From NCBI GenBank assembly GCA_965261585.1, contig CBDHDN010000029.1, forward strand, positions 434,001 to 498,000: a stretch of DNA of 64,000 bases, read 5' to 3'. The notes beneath the pieces are model-generated. The model was not told where the DNA came from. It saw only the letters and a program-made list of their open reading frames with translations, and did not search any database. Position numbers and translations under genes: made by a program. Position 1 is the stretch's first letter. Each line of letters starts with the position of its first letter. Positions 35,015 to 44,013 of the stretch are shown piece after piece. Source of the stretch: CBDHDN01 sp965261585 (GTDB taxonomy: Bacteria > Pseudomonadota > Alphaproteobacteria > UBA6615).

Positions 35015-36004
35015 CTAGTCCTTAGCTAGGCGCAGTATCATCCCAACCAACGCGACGACCACGAGGGAATCGCGGCCGGTTCGAACGACGGTGACCGGTT
35101 GAGTGAGGCCGCCGAGTAGCTGTTGTCGTTCGCCCGATGCGAGGTCGACTCGGGAGAGACGGCCTGTTCCATCGAGAAACTCGTTCGTCGCCGCGTCGTA
35201 GCGGCCGTGCTCGAGGACCAGCAGTGAGCCGTCGTCGGCAAAAGCGAGGTCGATCGGCGCGTCCAAGTCAATTACTTCGAGCCGCGCGACGGCTGGCCCG
35301 TTGAGCGGCAGGGAAATGACGGCGCCGCCGCCCGCCAGAAAGGGAAAGCCGCCGAATACAGCGATGAAAACGCGCTGGTCCCGAACGGCGAGGCCGGTCG
35401 GCACGGCGTCGACAAAATAGCTTTCATCGTCATTGAATTCGGTTGGTGAGAGCCGCCGCAATTCCTCCCGGCGATGCTCCAAGTCCGGGATCGCGAATAG
35501 CTGACTAACCTCACCGTCAGGCGACAGGCGTGCAATGGAGTTTCGGCCCGCATCGGCTACCAACCAACTATTGCCGTCCCAAACGAAGTCGTAGGGGTTC
35601 CAGAAATCATTGCTGAGAGCCCTGACCGTCCCGCCAGCGGAAAGCTCGAGGATGGCGTGGTCAATTTCGCTCTCGTCTCGGTTCACATCTTGCCAGCCCT
35701 GCGCCACGAAGATACGCGTCCCGCGGGTCTGTATCTTGTACGGACCAGTCGGCGCACCCAAGATGTCGTCACCCACCGGCAATCCGTCATGCACCACCTC
35801 GGAGCCCCCGTCGGTCAACCGCACGATACGGCCAGTGGCGAGATCGGTCACCAACAATGCATCGTCAGTAAAAGCCGCACCCGACGGTTTCTCCAAATCG
35901 TGCTCGATTGCCGACACTGTCCAGCCCGGTGCCGCGATCGGCGCCGCCGTGGCCCACGGCCCCCACACCAACACACCTGCGAGAACTAGGGCGATGTGAC
36001 GCAT
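35015..36004 (-). CDS. ScyD/ScyE-type secreted beta-propeller protein
   Basis: 329 residues with a signal peptide (MRHIALVLAGVLVWGPWATA). Repeats typical of NHL-like propellers follow: GAAFTDDALLVTDLATGRIVRL, NPYDFVWDGNSWLVADAGRN, PIDLAFADDGSLLVLEHGRYD. The family (ScyD/ScyE-like) is periplasmic or secreted and of unknown biochemical role. The start overlaps the stop of the SUMF1-like gene by 19 bases, so the two are likely an operon and may act on the same substrate. Confidence 0.75.
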   Translation of the reverse strand: MRHIALVLAGVLVWGPWATAAPIAAPGWTVSAIEHDLEKPSGAAFTDDALLVTDLATGRIVRLTDGGSEVVHDGLPVGDDILGAPTGPYKIQTRGTRIFVAQGWQDVNRDESEIDHAILELSAGGTVRALSNDFWNPYDFVWDGNSWLVADAGRNSIARLSPDGEVSQLFAIPDLEHRREELRRLSPTEFNDDESYFVDAVPTGLAVRDQRVFIAVFGGFPFLAGGGAVISLPLNGPAVARLEVIDLDAPIDLAFADDGSLLVLEHGRYDAATNEFLDGTGRLSRVDLASGERQQLLGGLTQPVTVVRTGRDSLVVVALVGMILRLAKD

Positions 36005-36777
36005 CGAAAGCCCGCGTTCGCCGCAAAGCGAAAATCGCTCTCGTAAGCCAGGCGGTAAGTCGTCCGCAACTTCCAATCGTCGCTGTTCCAGGCGCCGCCG
36101 CGCGCCACTCGGAACTCCTTCTTCCGGGCGGCCGGCCGGGCACCGTAGGAATTGAACCAGCCATCGACCCATTCCCAGACGTTTCCGGTCATGTCGGAGA
36201 CTCCCTCGGGTGTGTCGCCCTCGCCGAACGATCCCACTGGTGCCGTTGCCGGATAACCGTCGGCCGCATCAGGCATACAACAGTCAGCGCCACCCCGGTT
36301 TGCCCGCCTCGCAGTTGGATCGTCGTTGCCCCAAGCAAAGCGTCGGCCATCGGTGCCGCGCGCGGCGCGTTCCCATTGCTCCTCCGTCGGCAGTCTTAGA
36401 CCGAAATGTCGGCAGAACCCATCAGCATCACCCCAAGACACGCCAACCACAGGATGATCATCGCGTCCAAGCTCCGGGTGGCTGGAATAGAAGGATGGCT
36501 GTCGACCGGTTGCGTCTACGTAAGGGTTGTATTGGCGGTTCGTCACCTCGTATTTCATGATCTTGAACGATGGGAGATCTATCGACCGAGCAGGACCCTC
36601 CTTCGTTTCACCCGAGTCGCTGCCGAAGATAAACGAACCGCCTGGGATGTCGACCATTGGACCGTTTCCACGCAGTCCAGACGAGGTTGCCTGTCCGGTC
36701 AACAAAACTTCCGCGATCAGAGAAAGTGTCGCAGTGTGCCGACTCAGGATCAGGTAGCGAATTGATCGAGTGCTCAC
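35986..36777 (-). CDS. SUMF1/EgtB/PvdO-fold protein, secreted
   Basis: 263 residues from a GTG at 36777, chosen because a near-perfect ribosome site (gggaggaatt) lies just upstream. Residues about 1-32 look like a signal sequence. The sulfatase-modifying-factor fold is clear: MVDIPGGSFIFGSDSG, KYEVTNRQYNPYVDATG, LRLPTEEQWERAARG, MTGNVWEWVDGW, RVARGGAWNSDDWKLRTTYR, FAANAGFRCV. The cysteine pair of true formylglycine-generating enzymes is absent at GGAWNSDDWK, so it is probably not an FGE. Confidence 0.82.
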   Translation of the reverse strand: MSTRSIRYLILSRHTATLSLIAEVLLTGQATSSGLRGNGPMVDIPGGSFIFGSDSGETKEGPARSIDLPSFKIMKYEVTNRQYNPYVDATGRQPSFYSSHPELGRDDHPVVGVSWGDADGFCRHFGLRLPTEEQWERAARGTDGRRFAWGNDDPTARRANRGGADCCMPDAADGYPATAPVGSFGEGDTPEGVSDMTGNVWEWVDGWFNSYGARPAARKKEFRVARGGAWNSDDWKLRTTYRLAYESDFRFAANAGFRCVTSP

Positions 36778-37428
36778 GCGAATTCCTCCCGGCAGCGTGC
36801 CGAATGCGATCATCGACCGGAGCTCCCACGGCCAAGCCACCCAGGCCTCAAACCTTCTACTTACATATCATGGCACGCCCGATCGCAAAACGAGCCGCGG
36901 CCTGCTGCGGGTCGACCGCCGGTTGGCACCGATGAGCCGATCGGACCTTTGTCAACGTCACGCTATCGTATTTTTATGAGGAAAAACCATCACCGCGATG
37001 ACCCCCCCCCCCGGTAAGCGTTGGTGCGAGACATTGTGAGCGACAACGCAAAACAACGCTCATTCAACACGATACCCGCTATAAGAGTAGTTGGTGTGCG
37101 GCGTCGCCACAGTGGGCTATCGTGAAGCGGCCGATCGTGGGCGGGCGAGGTCATAGGCAGCATACAACGTCGGTTGCTTTTGCTATTGACGGTAGACTAC
37201 AATCTGGGCGCGGCTTACCGCCGGCCAGGGGTGTCCGCGATATCCTGTGGAGGCGAAACGTTCGGGCCTTGGATTGACGGGGATATTGGGGCACCCTAGG
37301 TGATGTTCCGATGGTTGCTCAGGACAGGCCGGCCCACCAGAGGCCCCGACTGAGGCACCACACAAAGTTGGGGGCAACCCCAGAATGGAGCGCGCCGCTC
37401 GCGCGCTCGCGCAACAACGGAGGAAACG
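36778..37428. other. 650-base intergenic region before the sugar-type ABC operon
   Basis: No supported gene is present. It is less GC-rich than its surroundings. A run of eleven C bases lies at 37002-37012. The region must hold the promoters of the divergent SUMF1 and ABC operons. Confidence 0.5.
37172..37201 (+). promoter_or_regulatory. Possible sigma-70 promoter for the ABC operon
   Basis: TTGCTT and TACAAT are separated by 18 bases. The site is 228 bases upstream of the binding-protein start and has the right orientation. It is a pattern match only. Confidence 0.3.
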
Positions 37429-38685
37429 ATGAAGCGATACCTATCTGCTTGGCTAATAGCAGGTTCCATTACGATGGGGACCGCAACAGGTGCCCTCGCG
37501 CTCACCATTGCCGTCACGAACGACAGCACTGGCGACGGCGTGACAGGCTTGGCCAAGATTTATACGGAGCGAACGGGGATTGAGATCGAGATCGTCGAGG
37601 CGCCGTATGCCAATATATTCGAGCAGGAGGCGAACGCGGCGCTGACACGCTCCGGCATCTTCGACCTTTTCCTGATGGATGATCCCTGGATTCCGTTCTT
37701 CGCGGAAAACGGATACTTGGAAGACTTAACACCGTTCCTTGAAGCCAAAGGGCTGGACGGCTGGGATGACGACATGCTGCGTGCGTCCCGCCGCATTTGC
37801 CAGAATCCCTACGGCGAAGGACCGTACGTCTGTGTCCCAATGGTCGGCAACGCGCAACTGTTCTTTTACGATCCGGACAAGTTTGCCGAAGTGGGTTTCC
37901 CTGATGGACCGGAGACCTGGGACGACGTGATCGAGGCCGCCGGCAAGCTGACGGAAATAGGCGGTGGTCGAACCTTCGGCTATTCGATGCGGGCCGCGGA
38001 AGGAAACCCGGTTGTGGCCGACTTCATGCCGATCTTCTGGTCTTACGGCGCGAGCCTCTTCGACGAGGACCGCAATGTCTCACTTGACACAGACGAAGCG
38101 CGGCAGGCCATCGACGTCTTTCTCCAGCTTGCCGCGGTAGCACCGCCGGGCGTGGAAAGCTTCAACGCCGATGAGGTGGGGCGAGGTCTCGCCCAAGGCG
38201 TCGCTTACTCGGCCATTAACTGGCCAAATTGGGTGGCGACCTTCGAGGATCCCACGCAGAGTCGCGTTGTCGGCACGATCGCCCATACCACGATCCCGAA
38301 CGGCACCCGCCAAGGCAGTTCCGAGATTGGCCACTGGGCGTTGGGCATGAGCATCGATTCCGAGGACAAGCAAGTCGCGTTCGACTTCATGCTCTGGGCG
38401 ACGCTGCCGGAGCAGATCATATTCAGTGCCGAGGAATTCAGCAACGCGCCGGTCCGGGTTTCGGCATTTACCGACCCTGGCTTGACCGCGCAGGACCGCT
38501 TCCGACACTACCCGACGCTGATGGATGTCATCGAAGCGTCGACCCCGCGGCCGCGGCATCCACGTTGGCCCGAAATCGAAAACGTCTTTGGGCGCCACTT
38601 GACCGCTGCCGTCGCCGGCACGGTTTCGGGTGAGGAGGCCCTGTTGGGGGCGCAGGAAGCGATCACGGAGCTTCTCGCGCGCTAG
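37429..38685 (+). CDS. Extracellular solute-binding protein, family 1 (sugar type)
   Basis: 418 residues with a signal peptide (MKRYLSAWLIAGSITMGTATGALA). The mature protein starts LTIAVTNDSTGDGVTG and has DLFLMDDPWIPFFAENGYLEDL and NWPNWVATFED, typical of carbohydrate or polyol receptors. The ribosome site ggagga is 5 bases before the ATG. It is the first gene of an operon with two permeases, an ATPase and an amidase. The ligand is unknown. Confidence 0.9.
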   Translation: MKRYLSAWLIAGSITMGTATGALALTIAVTNDSTGDGVTGLAKIYTERTGIEIEIVEAPYANIFEQEANAALTRSGIFDLFLMDDPWIPFFAENGYLEDLTPFLEAKGLDGWDDDMLRASRRICQNPYGEGPYVCVPMVGNAQLFFYDPDKFAEVGFPDGPETWDDVIEAAGKLTEIGGGRTFGYSMRAAEGNPVVADFMPIFWSYGASLFDEDRNVSLDTDEARQAIDVFLQLAAVAPPGVESFNADEVGRGLAQGVAYSAINWPNWVATFEDPTQSRVVGTIAHTTIPNGTRQGSSEIGHWALGMSIDSEDKQVAFDFMLWATLPEQIIFSAEEFSNAPVRVSAFTDPGLTAQDRFRHYPTLMDVIEASTPRPRHPRWPEIENVFGRHLTAAVAGTVSGEEALLGAQEAITELLAR

Positions 38686-38702
38686 CGCATAGGTACGATC
38701 GC

Positions 38703-38730
38703 GGCGGCTCTCAAGCTTTTGAGAGCCGCC
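38703..38730 (+). promoter_or_regulatory. Perfect 12-bp hairpin after the binding-protein gene
   Basis: GGCGGCTCTCAA pairs with TTGAGAGCCGCC around GCTT. It lies 17 bases after the binding-protein stop and 32 bases before the permease start, with no T-run. It probably stabilises the upstream message or limits read-through. It is the counterpart of the hairpin at 11622. Confidence 0.72.
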
Positions 38731-38762
38731 GAATCTTGAGACCTTAGACGAGGGCGGAACCC

Positions 38763-39701
38763 GTGCCAAGTGAGAGGGCGCTAGCCGACGATCAACCGTC
38801 AGAACACCCCCTCGGCGGGGCTGGCGTTGGGTTCGAGGCTTGGTTCGAGCGGAATTTGCGGTGGATCTTACCGGCGCCGGCGGTTTTGATCCTGCTGGTC
38901 CTCACCATCTTCCCCACAATCTTCATGTTCGCCCTTGCGTTTCAGAAGACCAACCCGGCCGTCGACGTGCCGAACGATTGGATTGGCTTTGGCAATTTCG
39001 CCCGATTGTTTACCGACGAAATCTTCCACAACGCCCTTTGGAACACCGTGTTCTTCACATTCTTCGCCGTGTCGATAGAATTCGTGCTTGGCCTCGGTCT
39101 CGCTTTGTTGTTGGACCAATATATCCGCCGACTGAACTTCATTAAGACGGTACTGATGCTGCCAATGATGTTCCCGCCCATTGCGGTGGCGATCACTTGG
39201 AAGCTTATCTATCAACCTCAATTCGGCGTTCTCAACGACATTCTGTTCCGTCTCGGATTACCGCTTGGGGTGTGGGCATCCGGCGTCAATTCCGCCATGT
39301 GGTCGATCATCTTTGTCGACATATGGGAGTGGACGCCATTCATCTTCCTCATGATGTTGGCCGGCTTAGCGAGCTTGCCGTCTGAGCCTTACGAGGCCGC
39401 CGAGCTGGACGGTGCGGGGGCGTGGCGGAAGTTCTGGGATCTGACTTGGCCTTTTCTGCGACCGATCGTGACAATCGCTGTGCTGCTGCGCCTCATGGAT
39501 GCGCTCCGCCTGTTCGACCAGGTCTTCATACTTACGCGCGGAGGTCCATCGAGTGCGACGGAGACGTTGAGCCTGTATATCTTCCGTGTCGCGTTCCGCT
39601 TTCAAGAGATAGGCTACGCCGCAGCGATCTCACTGTTCGTCTTGTTCGTGACAATAGCGTTCTCAACTTGGTTCATTCTCCGCATGCGACTGGGGGACTA
39701 G
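38763..39701 (+). CDS. ABC transporter permease, MalF/UgpA type
   Basis: 312 residues with six predicted membrane helices, starting at GTG. The EAA loop is YEAAELDGAGAWRKFWDLTWP. It forms the channel with the next gene. The start is five bases upstream of a candidate in-frame alternative; the GTG is favoured by a weak gaggg site upstream. Confidence 0.9.
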   Translation: MPSERALADDQPSEHPLGGAGVGFEAWFERNLRWILPAPAVLILLVLTIFPTIFMFALAFQKTNPAVDVPNDWIGFGNFARLFTDEIFHNALWNTVFFTFFAVSIEFVLGLGLALLLDQYIRRLNFIKTVLMLPMMFPPIAVAITWKLIYQPQFGVLNDILFRLGLPLGVWASGVNSAMWSIIFVDIWEWTPFIFLMMLAGLASLPSEPYEAAELDGAGAWRKFWDLTWPFLRPIVTIAVLLRLMDALRLFDQVFILTRGGPSSATETLSLYIFRVAFRFQEIGYAAAISLFVLFVTIAFSTWFILRMRLGD

Positions 39702-39705
39702 CGCC

Positions 39706-40602
39706 ATGGCAATTGCGACAGCAGAGGTCGCACCAACTGTAGCTGGCCGCGTGCGGGAGTTCAGCCCCGCACGGGAACACACGAAACGGTGGATTGCGTA
39801 CGCGGTCATCGTCTTCGCGCTCGTGTATACGATCTTCCCTGTCTACTGGTTGGTGCTGAACTCGTTCAAGACGGATCTGGAGATCTTTGCCGTGCCCTCG
39901 ACGTACATCGTCGAGCGTGCGACGCTGATGCACTACGTCGCGACCTTTATCGACCGGCCCCTCTTTAAGTTCATGCTCAACAGCGCGACCGTGGCGGTTG
40001 GAACAACGGTGGCGTCGTTGGTGATAGGCACACTCGCCGGTTATGCGCTGGCCCGGTTCGACTACCCGGGGAAGATGAAATTTCACGTTTCGTTTTGGAT
40101 TCTGTCCACGCGCATGCTGCCACCCATCGTTACCATCATTCCCCTGTTCTTGTTCTTCTTGTCCCTTGACCTGCTGAACACGAAGACGGCTCTTGTGATC
40201 GCCTACACAGGTTTCAACCTGCCTTTTGTTATCTGGATGATGAAGGGGTATTTCCGGGAGTTGCCGCCGGAGCTAGAGGAGTCCGCCATGGTGGACGGCG
40301 ACACCCGCATGGGCGCCTTTTGGCGTATTATGTTGCCGTTGGCCAGGCCCGGCTTGGCGGCCACGGCGATCTTTACACTCATTTTGTCTTGGAACGAGTT
40401 CCTTTTCGCGCTCACTATCACCAAGACTCAAATATCAAACACGCTGCCGATGGGCATTTCAGGTCGCGTGACACAGTTCCAGACCTATTGGGGGGAGATC
40501 AGCGCGGCGAGTGCTGTCGCGATCGTGCCGATCGTCATCTTCGCTTTCATCGTGCAGAAGCACCTGGTGCGCGGGCTTTCGTTCGGCGCCGTGAAGGGCT
40601 AA
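39706..40602 (+). CDS. ABC transporter permease, MalG/UgpE type
   Basis: 298 residues, six membrane helices, EAA loop LEESAMVDGDTRMGAFWRIM. It starts 4 bases after the stop of the first permease. It is the second channel subunit of the importer. Confidence 0.9.
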   Translation: MAIATAEVAPTVAGRVREFSPAREHTKRWIAYAVIVFALVYTIFPVYWLVLNSFKTDLEIFAVPSTYIVERATLMHYVATFIDRPLFKFMLNSATVAVGTTVASLVIGTLAGYALARFDYPGKMKFHVSFWILSTRMLPPIVTIIPLFLFFLSLDLLNTKTALVIAYTGFNLPFVIWMMKGYFRELPPELEESAMVDGDTRMGAFWRIMLPLARPGLAATAIFTLILSWNEFLFALTITKTQISNTLPMGISGRVTQFQTYWGEISAASAVAIVPIVIFAFIVQKHLVRGLSFGAVKG

Positions 40603-40616
40603 CAGGGTGTACTAGA

Positions 40617-41675
40617 ATGGCAGGCGTTTCGCTCGAGCATGTTTCTAAGCGGTACGGAGATGTTGCGGCGGTTTCAGACCTCGACCTGGAGATTCGGGAC
40701 AAGGAGCTTCTTGTTCTGTTGGGCCCATCGGGCTGCGGTAAGACGACGACAATGCGAATGATTGCGGGGCTGGAACAGATTAGCGATGGCACGATCAAAA
40801 TCGGAGATCGGGTCGTCAACAAAATCCTGCCAAAATACCGCGACGTCGCCATGGTCTTCCAAAACTACGCGCTCTACCCCCACATGAACGTCTATCAAAA
40901 TATCGAGTACCCGTTAAGGGTCCGCAAGATACCGCAGGAAGCGCGCCGCAAAGCCGTACAAGCGGCGGCGGAGAAGGTCGAGCTGGATAGTTTGCTCGAT
41001 CGGCTGCCGCGACAGCTTTCCGGTGGTGAGCGGCAGCGTGTCGCTTTGGCGCGCGCGATTATCCGGACACCCACGGTGTTCCTGATGGACGAGCCTTTGT
41101 CCAATCTCGACGCGAAACTGCGGATCCAGATGCGTGCGGAGCTGAAGCATCTACAGCATGAGTTGGCCGTTACAACGGTCTACGTCACCCACGATCAGAT
41201 CGAGGCGATGACCTTGGCCCATCGCGTGGCGATCATGAACGAAGGCGTTCTCCAACAGCTGGGTACGCCGCGCAACATCTACAACGAACCGGCAAATCTG
41301 TTCGTTGCCGGATTTATCGGCTCGCCGGGGATGAACTTGCTGCCCGGCGAATTGCAGAATGGCAGATTCGAAGGCCCGGGTGTGAGGGTGCCTGGGGTTG
41401 GTAATACTGCGCGAGGTTCGGTAGTGCTGGGTGTAAGGCCGGAGGATATGGCCGTCGTCGAGAGTCCGACTGAAGCGAGCATGAAGACCCCCATCTATTC
41501 GGTCGAGCTGACCGGTGAGTCGACCTTGCTTACCGTCCGCGTCGCGGACAATCTTGTGACTCTGCGGACGAACAACGATTTCGACGGAAACATTGACGAC
41601 GAAGTGCTCATAAAGATCAACGCCGAGAAGATCTTTCTTTTCGACGAGGAGTCGAAGCAAAGGGTCAGTGCTTGA
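40617..41675 (+). CDS. ABC transporter ATP-binding protein, MalK/UgpC type
   Basis: 352 residues from ATG 40617. Walker A GPSGCGKTTTMR, Q-loop VFQNYALYPH, signature LSGGERQRV, Walker B VFLMDEP and switch YVTHDQ are intact. A C-terminal OB-type domain (about 240-352) ends the protein. It energises the two permeases and may be shared with other sugar importers. Confidence 0.93.
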   Translation: MAGVSLEHVSKRYGDVAAVSDLDLEIRDKELLVLLGPSGCGKTTTMRMIAGLEQISDGTIKIGDRVVNKILPKYRDVAMVFQNYALYPHMNVYQNIEYPLRVRKIPQEARRKAVQAAAEKVELDSLLDRLPRQLSGGERQRVALARAIIRTPTVFLMDEPLSNLDAKLRIQMRAELKHLQHELAVTTVYVTHDQIEAMTLAHRVAIMNEGVLQQLGTPRNIYNEPANLFVAGFIGSPGMNLLPGELQNGRFEGPGVRVPGVGNTARGSVVLGVRPEDMAVVESPTEASMKTPIYSVELTGESTLLTVRVADNLVTLRTNNDFDGNIDDEVLIKINAEKIFLFDEESKQRVSA

Positions 41676-41682
41676 GAGAGCG

Positions 41683-42610
41683 ATGAAAAACCCATCCGAA
41701 GGCACCAACAATATCGTCGTAGCCTTGCTGCAGTCCCGCTACCCGGGATCTGTCGGGGCAGCGCTCGATCAAGCCCACAGCCTGTGCGAGCAAGCCAGCA
41801 AGCAAGGCGCCGATATCGCGCTTTTCCCCGAAATGTGGACGACCGGCTACGAATTCTTCGATGCGGCCGACCCGGATGGACAGGCCCGCTTGGTTGGCAA
41901 CCGCGCGCCACGAGGATGAAGAACCCCTTGCGTCCCTTCGCCAGCACGCGCGCGACCTCGACCTCGCGATCGCGATGAGCTATTTGCGGAAGACCGACGC
42001 CGCCCCCGAAAACAGCTGCGTCTTGATCGATCGGCATGGCCGGAAGGTGCTGGCCTATTCAAAGGTGCACACCTGCCCGTTCGAGGTCGAAAAATACTGC
42101 CAGCCGGGAAATTCGTTCCCGGTCGCCGACCTCGATACCCGAGCCGGGGGCGTCCGGGTCGGCATCATGATTTGCTTCGACCGCGAGTTTCCCGAGAGCG
42201 CGCGCATTCTGACCCTAAACGGCGCCGAGCTTATCCTCGTGCCGAACGCCTGTGTCGTTGAAGAACACCGGATCAGCCAGCTCCGCACCCGCGCCTTCGA
42301 CAATGAGGTTGCGTTGGCCATGGTCAACTACCCAGAGCCGCGGTTCAACGGCCAGTCCACGGGCATCGATGCCGTTTTCTTTGATGAACAGGGGAGGTCG
42401 CTCGATCCCGTTGTCGCCGCCGGCGGATCGGCCGAAGAAATCGTCCTGGCGACCTTCGATGTTGATCCCATCCGCCGCTATCGAGCCGGTGCAATCTGGG
42501 GAAACGCTTACCGGCGGCCAGAAATCTACAACGTACTCACCGACGCCCACTCATCCGGCCCCAGTGCAACGTTCGAACCAAAGATCAACGGCAACATCAG
42601 GGCGCCGCTA
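41683..42610 (+). pseudogene. Carbon-nitrogen hydrolase (nitrilase family), frameshifted
   Basis: It encodes a nitrilase-superfamily amidase: Glu in IALFPEMWTTGYEF, Lys in LAYSKVHTCPFE, Cys in VGIMICFDREFPES. The first 75 codons and the rest are in different frames; the change is between 41890 and 41910, after DPDGQAR, and one base gained or lost would restore it. The IS630 at 42611 is inserted near the 3' end. It begins 7 bases after the ATPase stop, so it belongs to the ABC operon and may have hydrolysed an amide or carbamoyl compound brought in by the importer. Confidence 0.8.
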
Positions 42611-43660
42611 GAGCGGGTCCGGCATAGACAGAATCAAAAAGGGGATTCCCAAGGGTCGCAAAAAGTGATTCAAGCTATGAGCTGGGTTAAAGGAGGCCAG
42701 CCATGGATGACACGACCTTATTCGGAAGATCTTCGTGAACGAGTTGTTCGAGTTGTTGAATCGGGGACCTCTCGCAATGCGGCGGCGAAGCAATTTGATG
42801 TGAGCATCAGCTTTGTTGTGAAGCTGATGCAGCGTTGGAAGCAGCGGGGCACGATCAAAGCCGACAAATACGGTGGCTGGAAGAAATCGAAACTGGCTCC
42901 CCATGGCGATCGCATTCGGGCTCTGGTGATGGAGAATTGCGACATCACCATTGACGAGCTTTGCGTCTTGCTGGCCGCCGAGGGGATCGAGGCGAAGCGC
43001 TCGACGCTTGGCGACTTTCTTCTGGCTCAGGGGCTGAGTCGCAAAAAAAGACAGCCCACGCCGCCGAGCAGGAGCGCCCTGACGTCGCGGCGGCGCGAGC
43101 CACTTGGCGCAACGAGCAACCTGGGCTGATTGCCGAACGGCTGGTCTTTCTCGACGAGACCTGGGCGCGGACGAACATGGCCCGGCGTTATGGCCGGGCA
43201 CCGCGCGGCGAACGGGTGGTGGCGGCCATTCCCCATGGCCACTGGAAGACAACCACGTTCATTGCCGCCCTGCGTCACGACCGGATCACCGCGCCCTGCG
43301 TTTTCGATGGCCCGATCAACGGCGCAAGCTTCCTTGCCTGGGTCCAGCAAGCCCTGGTCCCGACCCTGTCCGCGGGCGACATCGTCATCATGGACAACCT
43401 CTCCTCCCACAAGGTCGCCGGCGTACACGAGGCCATTGAGGCGGTCGGCGCAACCCCGCTCTACCTGCCGCCCTACAGCCCCGATCTCAATCCCATCGAA
43501 CAGGTCTTCGCCAAGCTCAAAGCCATTCTCCGCAAGGTCGGCGCCAGAACCGTCGATGACCTCTGGCGGGCAATTGGAAACGCCCTCGATGAATTCTCTC
43601 CAACCGAATGCAGAAACTACCTCGTCAATGCAGGATATTCCGTCTAAACCGGATGTGCTC
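42611..43660 (+). mobile_element. IS630-family element C (1050 bp)
   Basis: Inverted ends GAGCGGGTCCGGCATAGAC (left) and GAGCACATCCGGTTTAGAC (right, inward). TA is duplicated at 42609-42610 and 43661-43662, within CTAG. The right end abuts MITE copy 2, which shares the TA. Confidence 0.92.
42707..43647 (+). CDS. IS630-family transposase, likely made by -1 frameshifting
   Basis: Two overlapping frames. Frame 1 (42707-43129) holds the helix-turn-helix domain (MTRPYSEDLRERVVRVVE, ISFVVKLMQRWKQRG). Frame 2 is -1 relative to it and holds the DDE core (VFLDETWARTNM, IMDNLSSHK, NPIEQVFAKLKA) to 43647. A run of seven A at 43044-43050, in the phase A AAA AAG, lies where the frames overlap, as in other IS630 members that use programmed frameshifting. 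The ATG at 42707 has an aggagg site. Confidence 0.85.
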
Positions 43661-43662
43661 TA

Positions 43663-43765
43663 GTGCACCGATCCAGACAAATGATTCACCGTGCGCTGGA
43701 GCAACCCGTTGTTTTGTATTCAGAATCAGGTTTCCACTGTGACGACTCTGACTGAGTCGGTGCAC
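43663..43765. repeat. 103-bp MITE, copy 2
   Basis: Differs from copies 1 and 3 at one base that I could see (GACGACTC instead of GACGGCTC). TA is duplicated at 43661-43662 and 43766-43767. It is directly joined to the right end of IS630 element C. Confidence 0.92.
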
Positions 43766-44013
43766 TAGCTGCAGAAGATGATCAACGGCCGCTCCCCCTG
43801 CCCCATCAAGTTGCACCTCCTCCACCGCGCCTGCGGCGCGAGGTGCGCGGGCCTCTCGCGCCTAACGCCCAGAGACTCAACAAAGTTTGTCCAGCAGCGC
43901 CTTCGCCTCCTTCAGATCGGCTGTATCGTGGCCCTCGGTGAACCAGCCATAGACTGGGGCGAGCAGATCGCGGGCCTCGGCCGTCCTACCCTGGCCGTGC
44001 CACAAGCGGGCTA

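Noticed and set aside
43770..43876. C-terminal extension of the nitrilase beyond the IS630
   Set aside because: The frame stays open after joining, but the residues are Pro/Arg-rich and overlap the 3' flank of the cyclase gene on the other strand. This is not convincing as natural protein.
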